From the NCBI RefSeq assembly GCF_000230995.2, contig NC_019973.1, forward strand, positions 4,168,001 through 4,232,000: 64,000 bases of DNA, read 5' to 3'. Within the stretch, counting starts at the first letter, position 1. Every line of letters begins with the position of its first letter. Shown piece by piece: positions 33,969 to 43,152 of this stretch. The DNA is from Mesorhizobium australicum WSM2073 (GTDB lineage Bacteria > Pseudomonadota > Alphaproteobacteria > Rhizobiales > Rhizobiaceae). The translations under genes and the position numbers were made by a program. Below the pieces are notes generated by a model. That model was not told the DNA's origin. It ran no database searches and saw nothing but the letters and a program-made list of their open reading frames with translations.

Positions 33969-35534
33969 GTGAGTGCAAATCATGATGGGGCGAACCTGCT
34001 CGAGGTTCGTGGCCTGACCAAAATATTCGGCACGCTGACAGCGTGCGATCATATTGACCTCAACATCGCCAAAGGTGAAATCCACGCTTTGCTCGGCGAG
34101 AACGGCGCCGGCAAGTCGACGCTGGTCAAGATGCTGTTCGGCTCGCTGGAACCCAATTCCGGCGAGATTTTCTGGAACGGCCAGGCAGTGCGGATCACCA
34201 GTCCAGGCGTTGCCAAAAAGCTCGGCATCGGCATGGTTTTCCAGCATTTCTCGCTGTTCGAAGCCCTGACGGCCGCCGAGAACATCGCGCTGTCGCTGGA
34301 TGACGGCTCGCCGATCGGCAGCATCGCGGCCAAGGCGAGGGCGCTTTCCTACAGCTACGGCCTGCCGCTCGATCCGGAATCGCTGGTCGGCGATCTGTCC
34401 GTCGGCGAGCGCCAGCGCATCGAGATCATCCGCTGCCTGCTGCAGACGCCGCAGCTCATCATCCTGGACGAGCCGACATCGGTGCTGACGCCGCAGGAAG
34501 CGGACAAGTTGTTCGAGACGCTGGAACGCTTGCGCGCGGAAGGCAAATCGATCCTCTACATTTCGCACCGGCTCGAAGAGGTCAAACGCATCTGCGACCG
34601 CGCCACGGTGCTGCGGCACGGCAAGGTGGTCGGTCACTGCAACCCGCGCGAGGAGACAGCCTCATCGCTCGCCCGCATGATGGTCGGCAACGAAGTGCAG
34701 GCCGTGGTGCGCGCGCCGGTCGAGGGGATCGAAACCGCGCAGCCGCTGCTCGAAATCCTCAACCTCAACCGCAAGCCGGCAACGCCGTTTTCCATTCCGC
34801 TCAAGAACATCAGCCTCAATGTCCGCGCTGGCGAGGTGATCGGCATTGCCGGTGTCGCCGGCAACGGCCAGGGCGAGTTCTTCGAATCCGTCTCCGGCGA
34901 GGTTTTGCAGCAGGATGCCGCCTCAGTGCGCATCCGCGGCAAGAACGCCGGCAGCCTCACCATTACCGGGCGGCGCCTGTTGGGGGCCGCGTTCGTGCCG
35001 GAGGAGCGTCTCGGCCATGGCGCCGCGCCGCGCATGAAGCTCTCGGAAAACCTCCTGCTGTCGCGCCATGCCACGGACGGCAAGGCTTTTGTCGGCAGCG
35101 GCGGGATGGTCAAGAGCGGCGCCGTCTATGCCGCCTCGCAGCGCATCATCGAGGCGATGGATGTGCGCAAGAGCGCCCCGGATCCTGAAGCGGCAGCACT
35201 TTCGGGCGGCAATCTGCAAAAATTCATCGTCGGCCGCGAACTCGACCGCCGGCCAAGCGTGATGGTGGTGAACCAGCCGACCTGGGGTGTCGACGCCGGA
35301 GCCGCAGCGCACATCCGTCAGGCCCTGATCGAGCTCTCTCGCAGCGGATCAGCAGTGCTGGTGATCAGCCAGGATCTCGACGAGCTGTTCGAAATATCGG
35401 ACGCGATTGCCGTCATGCACAATGGCGAATTGTCCAGGCCGATGCCGATCGCCGAAGCGACTTTCGAGAAGGTCGGCTTGCTGATGGGCGGCGCCGAGCC
35501 CGGCCACGCCGAACATACGCTGGAGACGGCATGA
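33969..35534 (+). CDS. BMP-type ABC importer ATPase with two nucleotide-binding domains (nucleoside-like)
   Basis: 521 residues from the GTG at 33969, with GGGAGG just upstream. The first ABC domain has Walker A GENGAGKST, signature LSVGERQRIEI and Walker B LIILDEPTSVL. The second is degenerate at the P-loop (GVAGNGQGEFFE) but keeps LSGGNLQKFIVGREL and VMVVNQPTWGVD, the usual arrangement of RbsA/YufO-like proteins. With the two permeases and the BMP protein downstream it powers uptake of nucleosides or related purines. The stop overlaps the first permease start. Confidence 0.92.
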   Translation: MSANHDGANLLEVRGLTKIFGTLTACDHIDLNIAKGEIHALLGENGAGKSTLVKMLFGSLEPNSGEIFWNGQAVRITSPGVAKKLGIGMVFQHFSLFEALTAAENIALSLDDGSPIGSIAAKARALSYSYGLPLDPESLVGDLSVGERQRIEIIRCLLQTPQLIILDEPTSVLTPQEADKLFETLERLRAEGKSILYISHRLEEVKRICDRATVLRHGKVVGHCNPREETASSLARMMVGNEVQAVVRAPVEGIETAQPLLEILNLNRKPATPFSIPLKNISLNVRAGEVIGIAGVAGNGQGEFFESVSGEVLQQDAASVRIRGKNAGSLTITGRRLLGAAFVPEERLGHGAAPRMKLSENLLLSRHATDGKAFVGSGGMVKSGAVYAASQRIIEAMDVRKSAPDPEAAALSGGNLQKFIVGRELDRRPSVMVVNQPTWGVDAGAAAHIRQALIELSRSGSAVLVISQDLDELFEISDAIAVMHNGELSRPMPIAEATFEKVGLLMGGAEPGHAEHTLETA

Positions 35535-36661
35535 TGCGCCTCGAACTCGTCAAACGCCCGCAGCGCTCGGCGCTGTTTTCGATGCTGTCGCCATTCATCG
35601 CCTTCGGGCTGACGATCATTGCCGGCGCGGTTCTGTTCGCTCTGCTCGGCGTCAACCCGCTGAATGCCTTCCAGATCTATTTCATCGAGCCGATCAGCCA
35701 GGTCTGGCAGTTGCATGAGCTGGCGATCAAGGCAGCGCCGCTGATCCTGATCGCTGTCGGCCTGTCGGTCTGCTACAAGGCCAACATCTGGAACATCGGC
35801 GCCGAGGGCCAGTTCATCTTCGGGGCAATCTTCGGCTCCATCATTCCCGTGTTGTTCCCGCAATTCGAAGGCCCGTTGGTGCTGCCGCTGATGCTTCTGC
35901 TCGGCATGGTCGGCGGTGCGGCCTACGCGGCGATCCCGGCCTTGCTGAAGACCCGGTTCAATACCAACGAGATCCTGACCAGCCTGATGCTGGTCTATGT
36001 CGCGCAGTTGTTCCTCGACTGGCTGGTGCGCGGCCCTTGGCGCGATCCGCAGGGCCACGGCTTTCCGCAGACGATCCAGTTCGGCGACGCGGCCGTACTG
36101 CCGGAACTGATGCCCGATGCCGGGCGCGCCAATTGGGGGTTTGTGTTCGCCCTGGTGGCCGCGGTGCTGATCTGGATCCTGATGGGCCGCATGCTCAAGG
36201 GCTTCGAGGTCCGCGTGCTGGGCTCCAGCCCAAGGGCAGGGCGCTTCGCCGGCTTCGGCCTCAACCGGATGGTGTTCTTTGCCTTCCTGCTATCGGGAGC
36301 GCTGGCCGGCCTTGCCGGCATCTCCGAAGTTTCCGGCGCCATCGGGCAACTTCAGCCCGTGATTTCGCCCGGGTATGGCTTCACGGCCATCATCGTGGCG
36401 TTCCTCGGCCGCCTCAATCCGCTCGGCATCGTCGCCGCGGGCCTGGTGCTGGCCCTGACCTATCTCGGCGGCGAGGCCGTGCAAAGCGCACTCGGCATTT
36501 CCGACAAGGTGGCGAGGGTGTTCCAGGGCATGCTGCTGTTCTTCGTGCTCGGCTGCGACACGCTCATTCATTACCGCATCCGCTTGATCGGTCTGGCGCT
36601 GACGAAACAGGAAACGCCCGCGAAGCTCGAGGCCGCACCAAAGTTGAAGGAAGCCCGCTGA
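35531..36661 (+). CDS. BMP-type ABC importer permease 1
   Basis: 376 residues with about nine membrane segments. NIWNIGAEGQFIFGAIFGS is the conserved segment of the BPD_transp_2 family (RbsC/YufP-like), and TNEILTSLMLVYVA follows. The start ATG overlaps the ATPase stop by four bases, and the next permease starts one base before this stop. It forms the inner-membrane pore together with permease 2. The last 30 residues are Lys/Glu-rich and probably cytoplasmic. Confidence 0.9.
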   Translation: MMRLELVKRPQRSALFSMLSPFIAFGLTIIAGAVLFALLGVNPLNAFQIYFIEPISQVWQLHELAIKAAPLILIAVGLSVCYKANIWNIGAEGQFIFGAIFGSIIPVLFPQFEGPLVLPLMLLLGMVGGAAYAAIPALLKTRFNTNEILTSLMLVYVAQLFLDWLVRGPWRDPQGHGFPQTIQFGDAAVLPELMPDAGRANWGFVFALVAAVLIWILMGRMLKGFEVRVLGSSPRAGRFAGFGLNRMVFFAFLLSGALAGLAGISEVSGAIGQLQPVISPGYGFTAIIVAFLGRLNPLGIVAAGLVLALTYLGGEAVQSALGISDKVARVFQGMLLFFVLGCDTLIHYRIRLIGLALTKQETPAKLEAAPKLKEAR

Positions 36662-37581
36662 TGGACATCACCGTCAACATCCTCCTGACCATCGCCACGG
36701 CGGCGACGCCGCTTTTGATCGCGGCGATAGGCGAACTGGTGGTCGAACGTTCCGGCGTGCTCAACCTCGGTGTCGAAGGCATGATGGTCATGGGCGCCGT
36801 CGGCGGCTTCGGGGCCGGCTATCTGACGGGATCGCCCTGGATCGGCCTTCTGGCGGCGATCGTCGTGGGCGCGCTGTTCTCCTTGCTTTTTGCCGTGATG
36901 ACGCTGTCGCTGGCCACCAACCAGGTGGCAACAGGCCTGTCACTGACGCTGCTTGGTCTCGGCCTTTCCGGCATGATGGGAACAAGCTTCGTCGGCCAGC
37001 CCGGTGTCAGGCTGCCCAATCTCGATATTCCCGGCCTCAGTTCCATACCGGTCGTGGGCAGGCTTCTTTTTGGCCAGGATCCGATCTTCTACATTTCGAT
37101 CGCGCTGACGGCCGCGGTGATGTGGTTCCTGTTCAAGACGCGTACCGGCCTCACGCTGCGCTCGATTGGTGACAGCCATGCCTCGGCGCATGCGCTCGGC
37201 ATCAAGGTCATCCGTTACCGCTATCTCTCGGTCATCTTCGGCGGTGCCTGCGCCGGTCTTGCCGGTGGGCATCTGTCGCTCGTCTATACGCCACAGTGGG
37301 TCGAGAACATGTCCGCGGGCCGAGGCTGGATCGCACTCGCACTGGTGGTGTTCGCGTCCTGGCGGCCATGGCGGGTACTGGCCGGCGCCTACATCTTCGG
37401 CGCGGTGTGGATCGGCCAGCTTCATGCACAGGCTTTTGGCATTCCAGTGCCCTCGCAGATGCTTTCTTCTCTGCCCTATCTGGCAACCGTCGTGGTTCTC
37501 GTTCTAATCTCGCGCAACAAGCGTCTGACGATGATGAACACGCCGGCATCCCTGGGGCAGCCATTCGTTCCGGATCGTTGA
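36661..37581 (+). CDS. BMP-type ABC importer permease 2
   Basis: 306 residues with about eight to nine membrane segments and the BPD_transp_2 motif SGVLNLGVEGMMVMGAVGGF. It starts at the A of the TGATG junction with permease 1, so the two are coupled. The segment DSHASAHALGIKVIRYRYLSVIFGG fits YufQ-like partners of nucleoside importers. A 51-base gap then leads to the binding-protein gene. Confidence 0.9.
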   Translation: MDITVNILLTIATAATPLLIAAIGELVVERSGVLNLGVEGMMVMGAVGGFGAGYLTGSPWIGLLAAIVVGALFSLLFAVMTLSLATNQVATGLSLTLLGLGLSGMMGTSFVGQPGVRLPNLDIPGLSSIPVVGRLLFGQDPIFYISIALTAAVMWFLFKTRTGLTLRSIGDSHASAHALGIKVIRYRYLSVIFGGACAGLAGGHLSLVYTPQWVENMSAGRGWIALALVVFASWRPWRVLAGAYIFGAVWIGQLHAQAFGIPVPSQMLSSLPYLATVVVLVLISRNKRLTMMNTPASLGQPFVPDR

Positions 37582-37632
37582 CAACAAGAACAAGACGGGA
37601 AGCTCCAAGGCTTAACTCAGAGAGGTAACACA

Positions 37633-38700
37633 ATGAAAAAACTGCTTATTGCCCTGATGACGACGACAGCGGCTTTGTCGCTGGCCGTGTCCGCGGAGGC
37701 AGCCGACAAGTTGAAGGCCTGCTGGGTCTACACCGGCCCGATCGGCGATTTTGGCTATTCCTACCAGCACGACCAGGGACGCCTCGAGGTCGAGAAGGCG
37801 CTCGGCGACAAGGTCGAGACTGCTTACCTGGAAAACGTCTCCGAAGGCCCCGATGCCGATCGCGCTTTCGAGCGCCTGGCGCGCGAAGGCTGCAAGATCA
37901 TCTTCGGCACCTCGTTCGGCTTCATGGACGCCGAAGTGAAGGTCGCCAAGAAGTTTCCCAAGGTGATGTTCGAGCACGCCACCGGCTACAAGACCGGGGA
38001 CAATCTCGGCATCTACAATGCCCGCTTCTATGAAGGCCGCTACGTGCTCGGCCAGATCGCCGCCAAGGAATCGAAGTCCGGCGTCGCCGGCTACATCGTC
38101 TCCTTCCCGATCCCGGAAGTGGTGATGGGGATCAACTCCTTCATGCTCGGCGCGCAGTCGATCAATCCGAACTTCAAGGCCAAGATCGTCTGGGTCAATT
38201 CGTGGTTCGATCCGGGCAAGGAAGCCGACGCCGCCAAGGCGCTGTTCGACCAGGGCGCCGACATCATCGTCCAGCACACCGACTCGACCGCGGCCCTGCA
38301 GGTGGCCGAGGAGCGCAAGCTGCACGGCTTCGGCCAGTCGTCCGACATGATCAAGTTCGCGCCCAACGCGCAGCTGACCTCGCTGACGGACGAATGGGGT
38401 CCGTATTATATCAGCCGCGTGCAGGCGGCCATCGACGGCACCTGGAAGCCGGACAATGTCTGGCTCGGCATCAAGGACGGCGCGGTCAAGCTCGCGCCCT
38501 ACACCAACATGCCCGACGACGTTAAGGCGATGGCCGAAGCGACCGAAAAGAAGATCGCCGGAGGCTGGAACCCCTTCACCGGGCCGATCGCCAAGCAGGA
38601 CGGCTCGGCATGGCTGAAGGACGGCGAGGTCGCCGACGACGGCACGCTGCTCGGCATGAATTTCTACGTCAAGGGCGTCGACGACAAGTTGCCGCAATAA
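37633..38700 (+). CDS. BMP-family substrate-binding protein (nucleoside-like importer)
   Basis: 355 residues, with GAGGTAACAC before the ATG. A signal peptide (1-23, ending AEA) without a lipobox shows a free periplasmic protein. The BMP fold opens with KLKACWVYTGPIGDFGYSYQHDQG; the FGTSFGFMDAEVKVAKKFP and VGTHT-like strands place it near purine-nucleoside receptors such as PnrA/TmpC. It is the last gene of the importer. Its terminator was split by an insertion sequence. Confidence 0.92.
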   Translation: MKKLLIALMTTTAALSLAVSAEAADKLKACWVYTGPIGDFGYSYQHDQGRLEVEKALGDKVETAYLENVSEGPDADRAFERLAREGCKIIFGTSFGFMDAEVKVAKKFPKVMFEHATGYKTGDNLGIYNARFYEGRYVLGQIAAKESKSGVAGYIVSFPIPEVVMGINSFMLGAQSINPNFKAKIVWVNSWFDPGKEADAAKALFDQGADIIVQHTDSTAALQVAEERKLHGFGQSSDMIKFAPNAQLTSLTDEWGPYYISRVQAAIDGTWKPDNVWLGIKDGAVKLAPYTNMPDDVKAMAEATEKKIAGGWNPFTGPIAKQDGSAWLKDGEVADDGTLLGMNFYVKGVDDKLPQ

Positions 38701-38724
38701 GCAGCACGCCACGTCTCTATGGGA

Positions 38725-38744
38725 AGGGCGCCGCGAGGCGCCCT
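38725..38744. repeat. Left copy of 20-bp target duplication (terminator stem-loop)
   Basis: AGGGCGCCGCGAGGCGCCCT, a self-complementary hairpin (GGGCGCC/GGCGCCC around GCGA), is repeated exactly at 40295-40314 on the other side of the insertion. This copy lies 25 bases after the BMP gene stop and lacks the T tract. Confidence 0.85.
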
Positions 38745-38756
38745 CAGATCGCTGAC

Positions 38757-38783
38757 AAACCCCGTCTATTTTAGGCGGGGTTT
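38757..38783. terminator. Hairpin inside the left end of the IS1182-type element
   Basis: AAACCCCG and CGGGGTTT pair around an eleven-base loop and are followed by TTGTTTTA on the forward strand, with an A/T-rich flank the other way. It is placed to stop transcription leaving the transposase or entering the element from the BMP operon. Confidence 0.6.
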
Positions 38784-38871
38784 TGTTTTATGCGACTGAA
38801 CGTGTTTGCGATTTCGCGGTCAGGACGATTTGACATGAGGTTGCAGGAGGCAGCGCAATGGTTTGCGGGCC

Positions 38872-40256
38872 TCAGGCGAGGCCTGGCTTTGACTTTGGCC
38901 ACAGGCAAAGGGCGATTTTCTTGATGTTCTGAGCCGCGGCTGCGATCAGGCACTGGCAGGCGACGCGAACGTGACTTCGGAAACGGGCGTAGCGGTGGCC
39001 ATGCAGTTGCTTGGCGTCCGCGAAGGAGCGCTCGACGGTCTCCTTGCGGCGGCGATAGATAAGCTTGCCCCAGCCGGTAAGGCGATTGGCGTCGATGCGC
39101 TCTCGCGCATCTTGCCAGACATGACGGGTGATGGTGCGTGTCGCGGCGGCGTTGGTCGTGCAGGAAGCCAGCAGCGGGCAGGCCTGACAGATGGCCGGGT
39201 CGCTCCTGTATTGGCGGTAGCCATTGCGATCGGTGGTGGCGTAGCTGAGAAGCTGGCCTTGCGGGCAGCGATAGCCATCCAGGTCCGGCTCATAGGCGAA
39301 GGCTGTCTTCCTCATCATGCCGGGCTTTGGCGGTGTTGGATTGCGATAGCCGGTGACGCCGAGGATGTCGCGGTCCTCCAAACCCTTGGCGATGCCGGCG
39401 GTCGCATATCCCGCATCGAGCCCAACCGCCCCCACCTGGAAGCCAAAGCGTTGGCGCTGCCGGTCGAGGCGGCCCAAATAGACGATCGAGTCATGCACGT
39501 TGGCCGGCGTGGCATAGGTGTCGGTGATGATGGCATGGGCGGCATCCACCGTGCGGTGGTCGAGATAGAAGAAACCCTTCGGCTTGCCGTCGCGTACCAT
39601 GTAGCCACTGTCGGGATCGGTACGCGAGACCTTGGTCTGCTTCTCGGCAGGCTGGCGCTCCTTGTTCTTCAGCGGCTTCTTGCCGTGCTGGGCGCGGTCT
39701 TCCTCGATTGCGGCATCCAGCGCCTCCCAGTAGTCGGCGCGCGACTTGGCCACCACCGCGAGGTCGAAGCGGTTCTTGTTGGCGTTGGCCTTGAGATGCG
39801 TACTGTCCGTGTAGAGCACCGTGCCGTCGACAAGCCCATGCCGGATCGCCTGCTCGACGATCCGGTCGAAGATACCCTGCGCGATGGTCTCGTCCTGATA
39901 CCGCCGGCGCCGGTTCTGCGACAGCGTCGAGGCGTCGAACACCTTGTCCGTCAGCTTCAGCCGCAAGAACCAGCGATAGGCGACGTTGACCTCGATCTCG
40001 CGCACCAACTGGCGTTCCGAGCGAACCCCGAACAGGTAGCCCACGAACAGCGCCTTGAACATCAAGGTCGGTCCAAAGGCGGCCGGCCATTGTCGGCACA
40101 GTACAGCGGCGCGGTCAGATCGTGGATGAAGGAAAAGTCGATCGCGCGGTCGATCTTGCGCAACAGATGATCAGCAGGAACAAGCTGATCCAACGTTACC
40201 ATCTCGAGCGCGGTCTGTTCGGGGGCGGGTCGCTTCAACATGACCCAGTGAATCAA
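38872..40256 (-). pseudogene. IS1182-family transposase, frameshifted
   Basis: The amino part (40256 to about 40065) reads MIHWVMLKRPAPEQ... ending NGRPPLDRP. The remainder, from about 40065, opens MMFKALFVGYLFGVRSERQ in another frame and runs to the end with the DDE-like residues of the family (LYTDSTHLKANANK, LDAGYAT, RRKETVERSFADAK). Members normally read NGRPPLDPTLMFKALF, so the fault is a one-base loss of C in GACCCGACC at about 40068-40072. A four-cysteine cluster sits near YRCPQGQ/CQACP. Inactive unless rescued by frameshifting. Confidence 0.85.
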
Positions 40257-40294
40257 AAACCCCCGGCAATTGCCAGGGGTTTGTCAGCAGTCTG

Positions 40295-40318
40295 AGGGCG
40301 CCGCGAGGCGCCCTTTTT
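40295..40318 (+). terminator. Right copy of BMP terminator hairpin with its T tract
   Basis: The stem-loop GGGCGCC-GCGA-GGCGCCC (40296-40313) is followed by TTTTT. This is the original rho-independent terminator of the BMP operon, now 1.55 kb away from the gene it served. Confidence 0.85.
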
Positions 40319-40346
40319 CATTTGGATGGTGAACTTGACGGAAGGC

Positions 40347-41660
40347 TCAGACAGCCGAGCCGTAGAGATCGTAAGCGTCCGCGCGCTCGATCTTGACGGT
40401 GACGATGTCGCCGGCGCGCATCGGGCGGCGCGACTGGATGTGGACCGAACCATCGATCTCGGGCGCATCATATTTGGTGCGACCCTTTGCCGAAGTGCCG
40501 TGCGCCTCGTCGATCAGCACCGGCAGACGCTTGCCGACCTTCCTGGCCAGCTGCGCTGCCGAGATCTTCTGCTGGCGCTGCATGAAGCGATGCCAGCGCG
40601 CTTCCTTGATCTCCTGCGGCACCTGCTCAAGCCCGAGCTCGTTGGAGCGGGCGCCTCTGACCGGCTCGTATTTGAAGCAGCCGGCGCGATCGATTTTCGC
40701 TTCATCCAGCCAATCGAGTAGCATCTCGAAGTCGTCATCCGTTTCGCCGGGGAAGCCGACGATGAAGGTCGAGCGGATGGCGAGATCCGGGCACACGTCG
40801 CGCCAGCCGCGAATGCGCTCGAGCGTCTTCTCGCCATGAGCGGGCCGGCGCATGTTCTTCAGCACCTGTGGCGAGGCATGCTGGAAGGGGATGTCCAGGT
40901 AGGGAAGGATTTTTCCTTCGGCCATCAGCGGGATGACGTCGGCGACGTGCGGATAGGGGTAGACATAATGCATGCGCACCCAGATGCCGAGCTTGCCCAA
41001 CTCCTCCGAGAGATCAAGGAATTTCGCCCGCACTTCGCGGTCGCCGAACATGGACGTCTGGTACTTGATGTCGATGCCGTAGGCGCTGGTATCCTGTGAG
41101 ATGACGAGCAGTTCCTTGACGCCGGCCTTGGCCAGTTTCTCGGCTTCGCGCAGCACATCGGCGGCCGGCCGTGAGACGAGATCGCCGCGCAGTGCCGGAA
41201 TGATGCAGAAGGTGCAACGGTTGTTGCAGCCTTCCGAAATCTTCAAATAGGCGTAATGGCGCGGCGTCAGCTTGACGCCTTGCGGCGGCAGCAGGTCGAT
41301 GTAGGGATCGTGTGCGGGAGGGGCTGCCTCATGGACGGCGGCCATCACGCTCTCATAGGCCTGCGGACCGGTGATCGCCAGCACGTTGGGGTGCTTCTCG
41401 CGGATCACGTCCGGCTCGGCGCCCAGACAGCCGGTGACGATGACCCTGCCGTTTTCCGACAGTGCCGAGCCGATGGCGTTAAGCGACTCGTCGCGGGCGG
41501 AGTCGAGAAAACCACAGGTGTTGACGACAACGAGATCGGCGCCGTCATGCTTGCGGGCGATCTCATAACCCTCGGCCCGCAGACGCGTGATGATGCGCTC
41601 GGAATCGACAAGGGCCTTGGGACATCCGAGACTGACGAAGCTGACGCGTGGGGCGGACAT
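40347..41660 (-). CDS. rimO: Ribosomal protein S12 methylthiotransferase RimO
   Basis: 437 residues from the ATG at 41660 (GGAAA upstream); a TTG two codons earlier is in frame. The MTTase amino domain has [21 protein letters not shown] and VTGCLGAEP, whose cysteines bind the auxiliary cluster. The radical-SAM motif is [10 protein letters not shown] and the TRAM-like tail ends [14 protein letters not shown]. RimO adds a methylthio group to Asp89 of S12. The intact length and motifs fit RimO, not MiaB. Confidence 0.95.
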   Translation of the reverse strand: MSAPRVSFVSLGCPKALVDSERIITRLRAEGYEIARKHDGADLVVVNTCGFLDSARDESLNAIGSALSENGRVIVTGCLGAEPDVIREKHPNVLAITGPQAYESVMAAVHEAAPPAHDPYIDLLPPQGVKLTPRHYAYLKISEGCNNRCTFCIIPALRGDLVSRPAADVLREAEKLAKAGVKELLVISQDTSAYGIDIKYQTSMFGDREVRAKFLDLSEELGKLGIWVRMHYVYPYPHVADVIPLMAEGKILPYLDIPFQHASPQVLKNMRRPAHGEKTLERIRGWRDVCPDLAIRSTFIVGFPGETDDDFEMLLDWLDEAKIDRAGCFKYEPVRGARSNELGLEQVPQEIKEARWHRFMQRQQKISAAQLARKVGKRLPVLIDEAHGTSAKGRTKYDAPEIDGSVHIQSRRPMRAGDIVTVKIERADAYDLYGSAV

Positions 41661-41818
41661 GGGCAATTTTCCAATGGACGCGAACCGGAAACACCGATCC
41701 GGCCCGCAGTCTCAACATATGACGGTTGGCATGGCTCCTGGCAGGAGCTCAATTTGGGCGGCGCAATAGCACGGCTTGCTCAATCAGGCAAACGGAGCCC
41801 TGCGGCCCGGCATGTGCG

Positions 41819-42505
41819 TCAGTGCCCGTTCGACCCGAACCAGGGTGACAGGAAAGCGAAATGATCGGGGAATTGCTGCACGGCTCCGTCCAGCAGCATC
41901 TTGACCGCGACATAGAGGATGATGACCAGGCCGATATAGGCAATCCAGCGGTATTTGTGCAGCAAGCGCGCGACGAACGACGCCGCAAAGCCCATCAAAG
42001 CGATCGACAGCGCCAGCCCGACAATCAGCACCGTCGGATGGTTCATAGCCGCTCCCGCGACGGCCAGAACATTGTCGAGCGACATCGAGACGTCGGCAAT
42101 GACGATCTGCCAGGCGGCCTGCGAGAAGGTTTTGCTCGGCCCCTTGCCGCCAATGACGCCATCCTTGTCGAAGTCGCCGTTCGACAGCGCTTCGGTGGCG
42201 TCGCGCTCATCGTCGTGGCTGACACGCAATTCGCGCCACATCTTCCAGCAAACCCACAGCAAAAGCAGGCCGCCGCCGATAAGCAGCATGGGACCAATGG
42301 TCAGCAGCCATTGCGTGATCAGGGCGAAGAAAATGCGAAGAACGGTGGCCGCCGCGATGCCGACAAGAATGGCTCGCTGGCGCTGGCTGGCCGGCAGGCC
42401 GGCAGCGGCAAGGCCGATAACGATGGCATTGTCGCCCGCGAGCGCAAGGTCGATGGCGATGACCTGAAGGAGAGCCGAAAAGCCCGCGGCGGTAAATATT
42501 TCCAT
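41819..42505 (-). CDS. TerC-family integral membrane protein
   Basis: 228 residues from the ATG at 42505. Seven hydrophobic segments; the first carries the TerC signature LQVIAIDLALAGDNAIVIGLA, and the mirrored IVIADVSMSLDNVLAVAGAA lies after a charged cytoplasmic loop (HDDERDATEALSNGDFDKDG), so the two acidic DN motifs needed for metal binding are present. Family members export manganese or take part in metal homeostasis and loading of exported enzymes. No tellurite genes are nearby. The yybP-ykoY riboswitch often found before this family was not seen. Confidence 0.87.
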   Translation of the reverse strand: MEIFTAAGFSALLQVIAIDLALAGDNAIVIGLAAAGLPASQRQRAILVGIAAATVLRIFFALITQWLLTIGPMLLIGGGLLLLWVCWKMWRELRVSHDDERDATEALSNGDFDKDGVIGGKGPSKTFSQAAWQIVIADVSMSLDNVLAVAGAAMNHPTVLIVGLALSIALMGFAASFVARLLHKYRWIAYIGLVIILYVAVKMLLDGAVQQFPDHFAFLSPWFGSNGH

Positions 42506-42634
42506 CGACCTGGAAGCCCTTCGTCGAGTGTTCGTCGTCGATCGTCCGAACGGGCCTAAAGGCATGGTCCGCTGGCGTCAAGTGCGGCAACGGGCAACGC
42601 TGGAAAACCATTTTCGTGGCGGTGGAATTGCGGG

Positions 42635-42690
42635 AGGTTCTCGACAGCCGCCGGCACAAGCCGGAGGCGGGCGCAAGCCCGCGAGAACCT
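42635..42690 (-). other. Three-way-junction element overlapping the DUF930 stop
   Basis: An outer stem AGGTTCTC (42635-42642) / GAGAACCT (42683-42690) encloses two hairpins: CCGGC-ACAA-GCCGG (42651-42664) and GCGGGC-GCAA-GCCCGC (42667-42682). The outer stem reaches two bases of the DUF930 stop codon. It could act as a terminator or stabilise the message; no T tract follows. Confidence 0.5.
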
Positions 42691-43078
42691 AATCGTAGAG
42701 ATTGTATTTCGCCCAGTCGGCTTCCGGAATCTCGTCCCCGATCCGATAGCGGAGCTGGAGAACTTCCATATGGTCCGGTCCCGTCTGGCATTTGAATTTC
42801 AGCCGGTACCATTGCCCCTTGCTGCGGAACGCCGCACCGGGACTCCGGATTGCGTCGGCGCTCATCTCCGGCGTCGCGAAGGCGTAAGCGACGACGCGGT
42901 CGGCCTTGAACTTGCGATCATCGTGGGTGATCCGGTCCAGGATTTCGGCATCGCAACGTTGTTCGAGGCGGGTTTGCGGATCAAGTTTCATCAGCCCGGC
43001 GCGCAAAGCGTTGTCCATCGCACTGGCCGGAAAGGCCAGCGTCAGGGACGCAATGGCCATCATGCAGAGTGTCTTCAT
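42689..43078 (-). CDS. Exported DUF930 domain protein
   Basis: 129 residues from the ATG at 43078, after an in-frame ATG at 43096. A signal peptide (1-20, ending ASAM) precedes the DUF930 pattern LMKLDPQTRLEQRCDAEILDRI, ADRVVAYAFATPEMSADAIRSPGAAFRSKGQWY and FKCQT. Two cysteines may be linked. The family is common in Brucella and rhizobia with no known function. Gene ends inside the three-way-junction element. Confidence 0.82.
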   Translation of the reverse strand: MKTLCMMAIASLTLAFPASAMDNALRAGLMKLDPQTRLEQRCDAEILDRITHDDRKFKADRVVAYAFATPEMSADAIRSPGAAFRSKGQWYRLKFKCQTGPDHMEVLQLRYRIGDEIPEADWAKYNLYD

Positions 43079-43152
43079 GGGCGGGACAAGCAACATGTTT
43101 TGTCTGAAAAATCAACCAATAGCGGCGGTTCATGCTCGGCAAACCCCGGCAT

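Larger units (their letters stand above)
38745..40294 (-). mobile_element. IS1182-type insertion sequence (1550 bp)
   Basis: The ends CAGATCGCTGACAAACCCC (38745-38763) and the reverse complement of 40276-40294 agree at 17 of 19 positions. The element contains one transposase frame on the reverse strand, broken by a frameshift. The flanking 20-bp direct repeats are the BMP-operon terminator hairpin, so the element inserted at or beside that stem-loop. Internal to the left end lies a further hairpin that could end transposase transcription. The size and the transposase type fit the IS1182 group. Confidence 0.88.

Noticed and set aside
42506..42688. yybP-ykoY manganese riboswitch before terC
   Set aside because: The GGGGAGUAG-type core is absent; the only structure is the three-way junction near the DUF930 stop.
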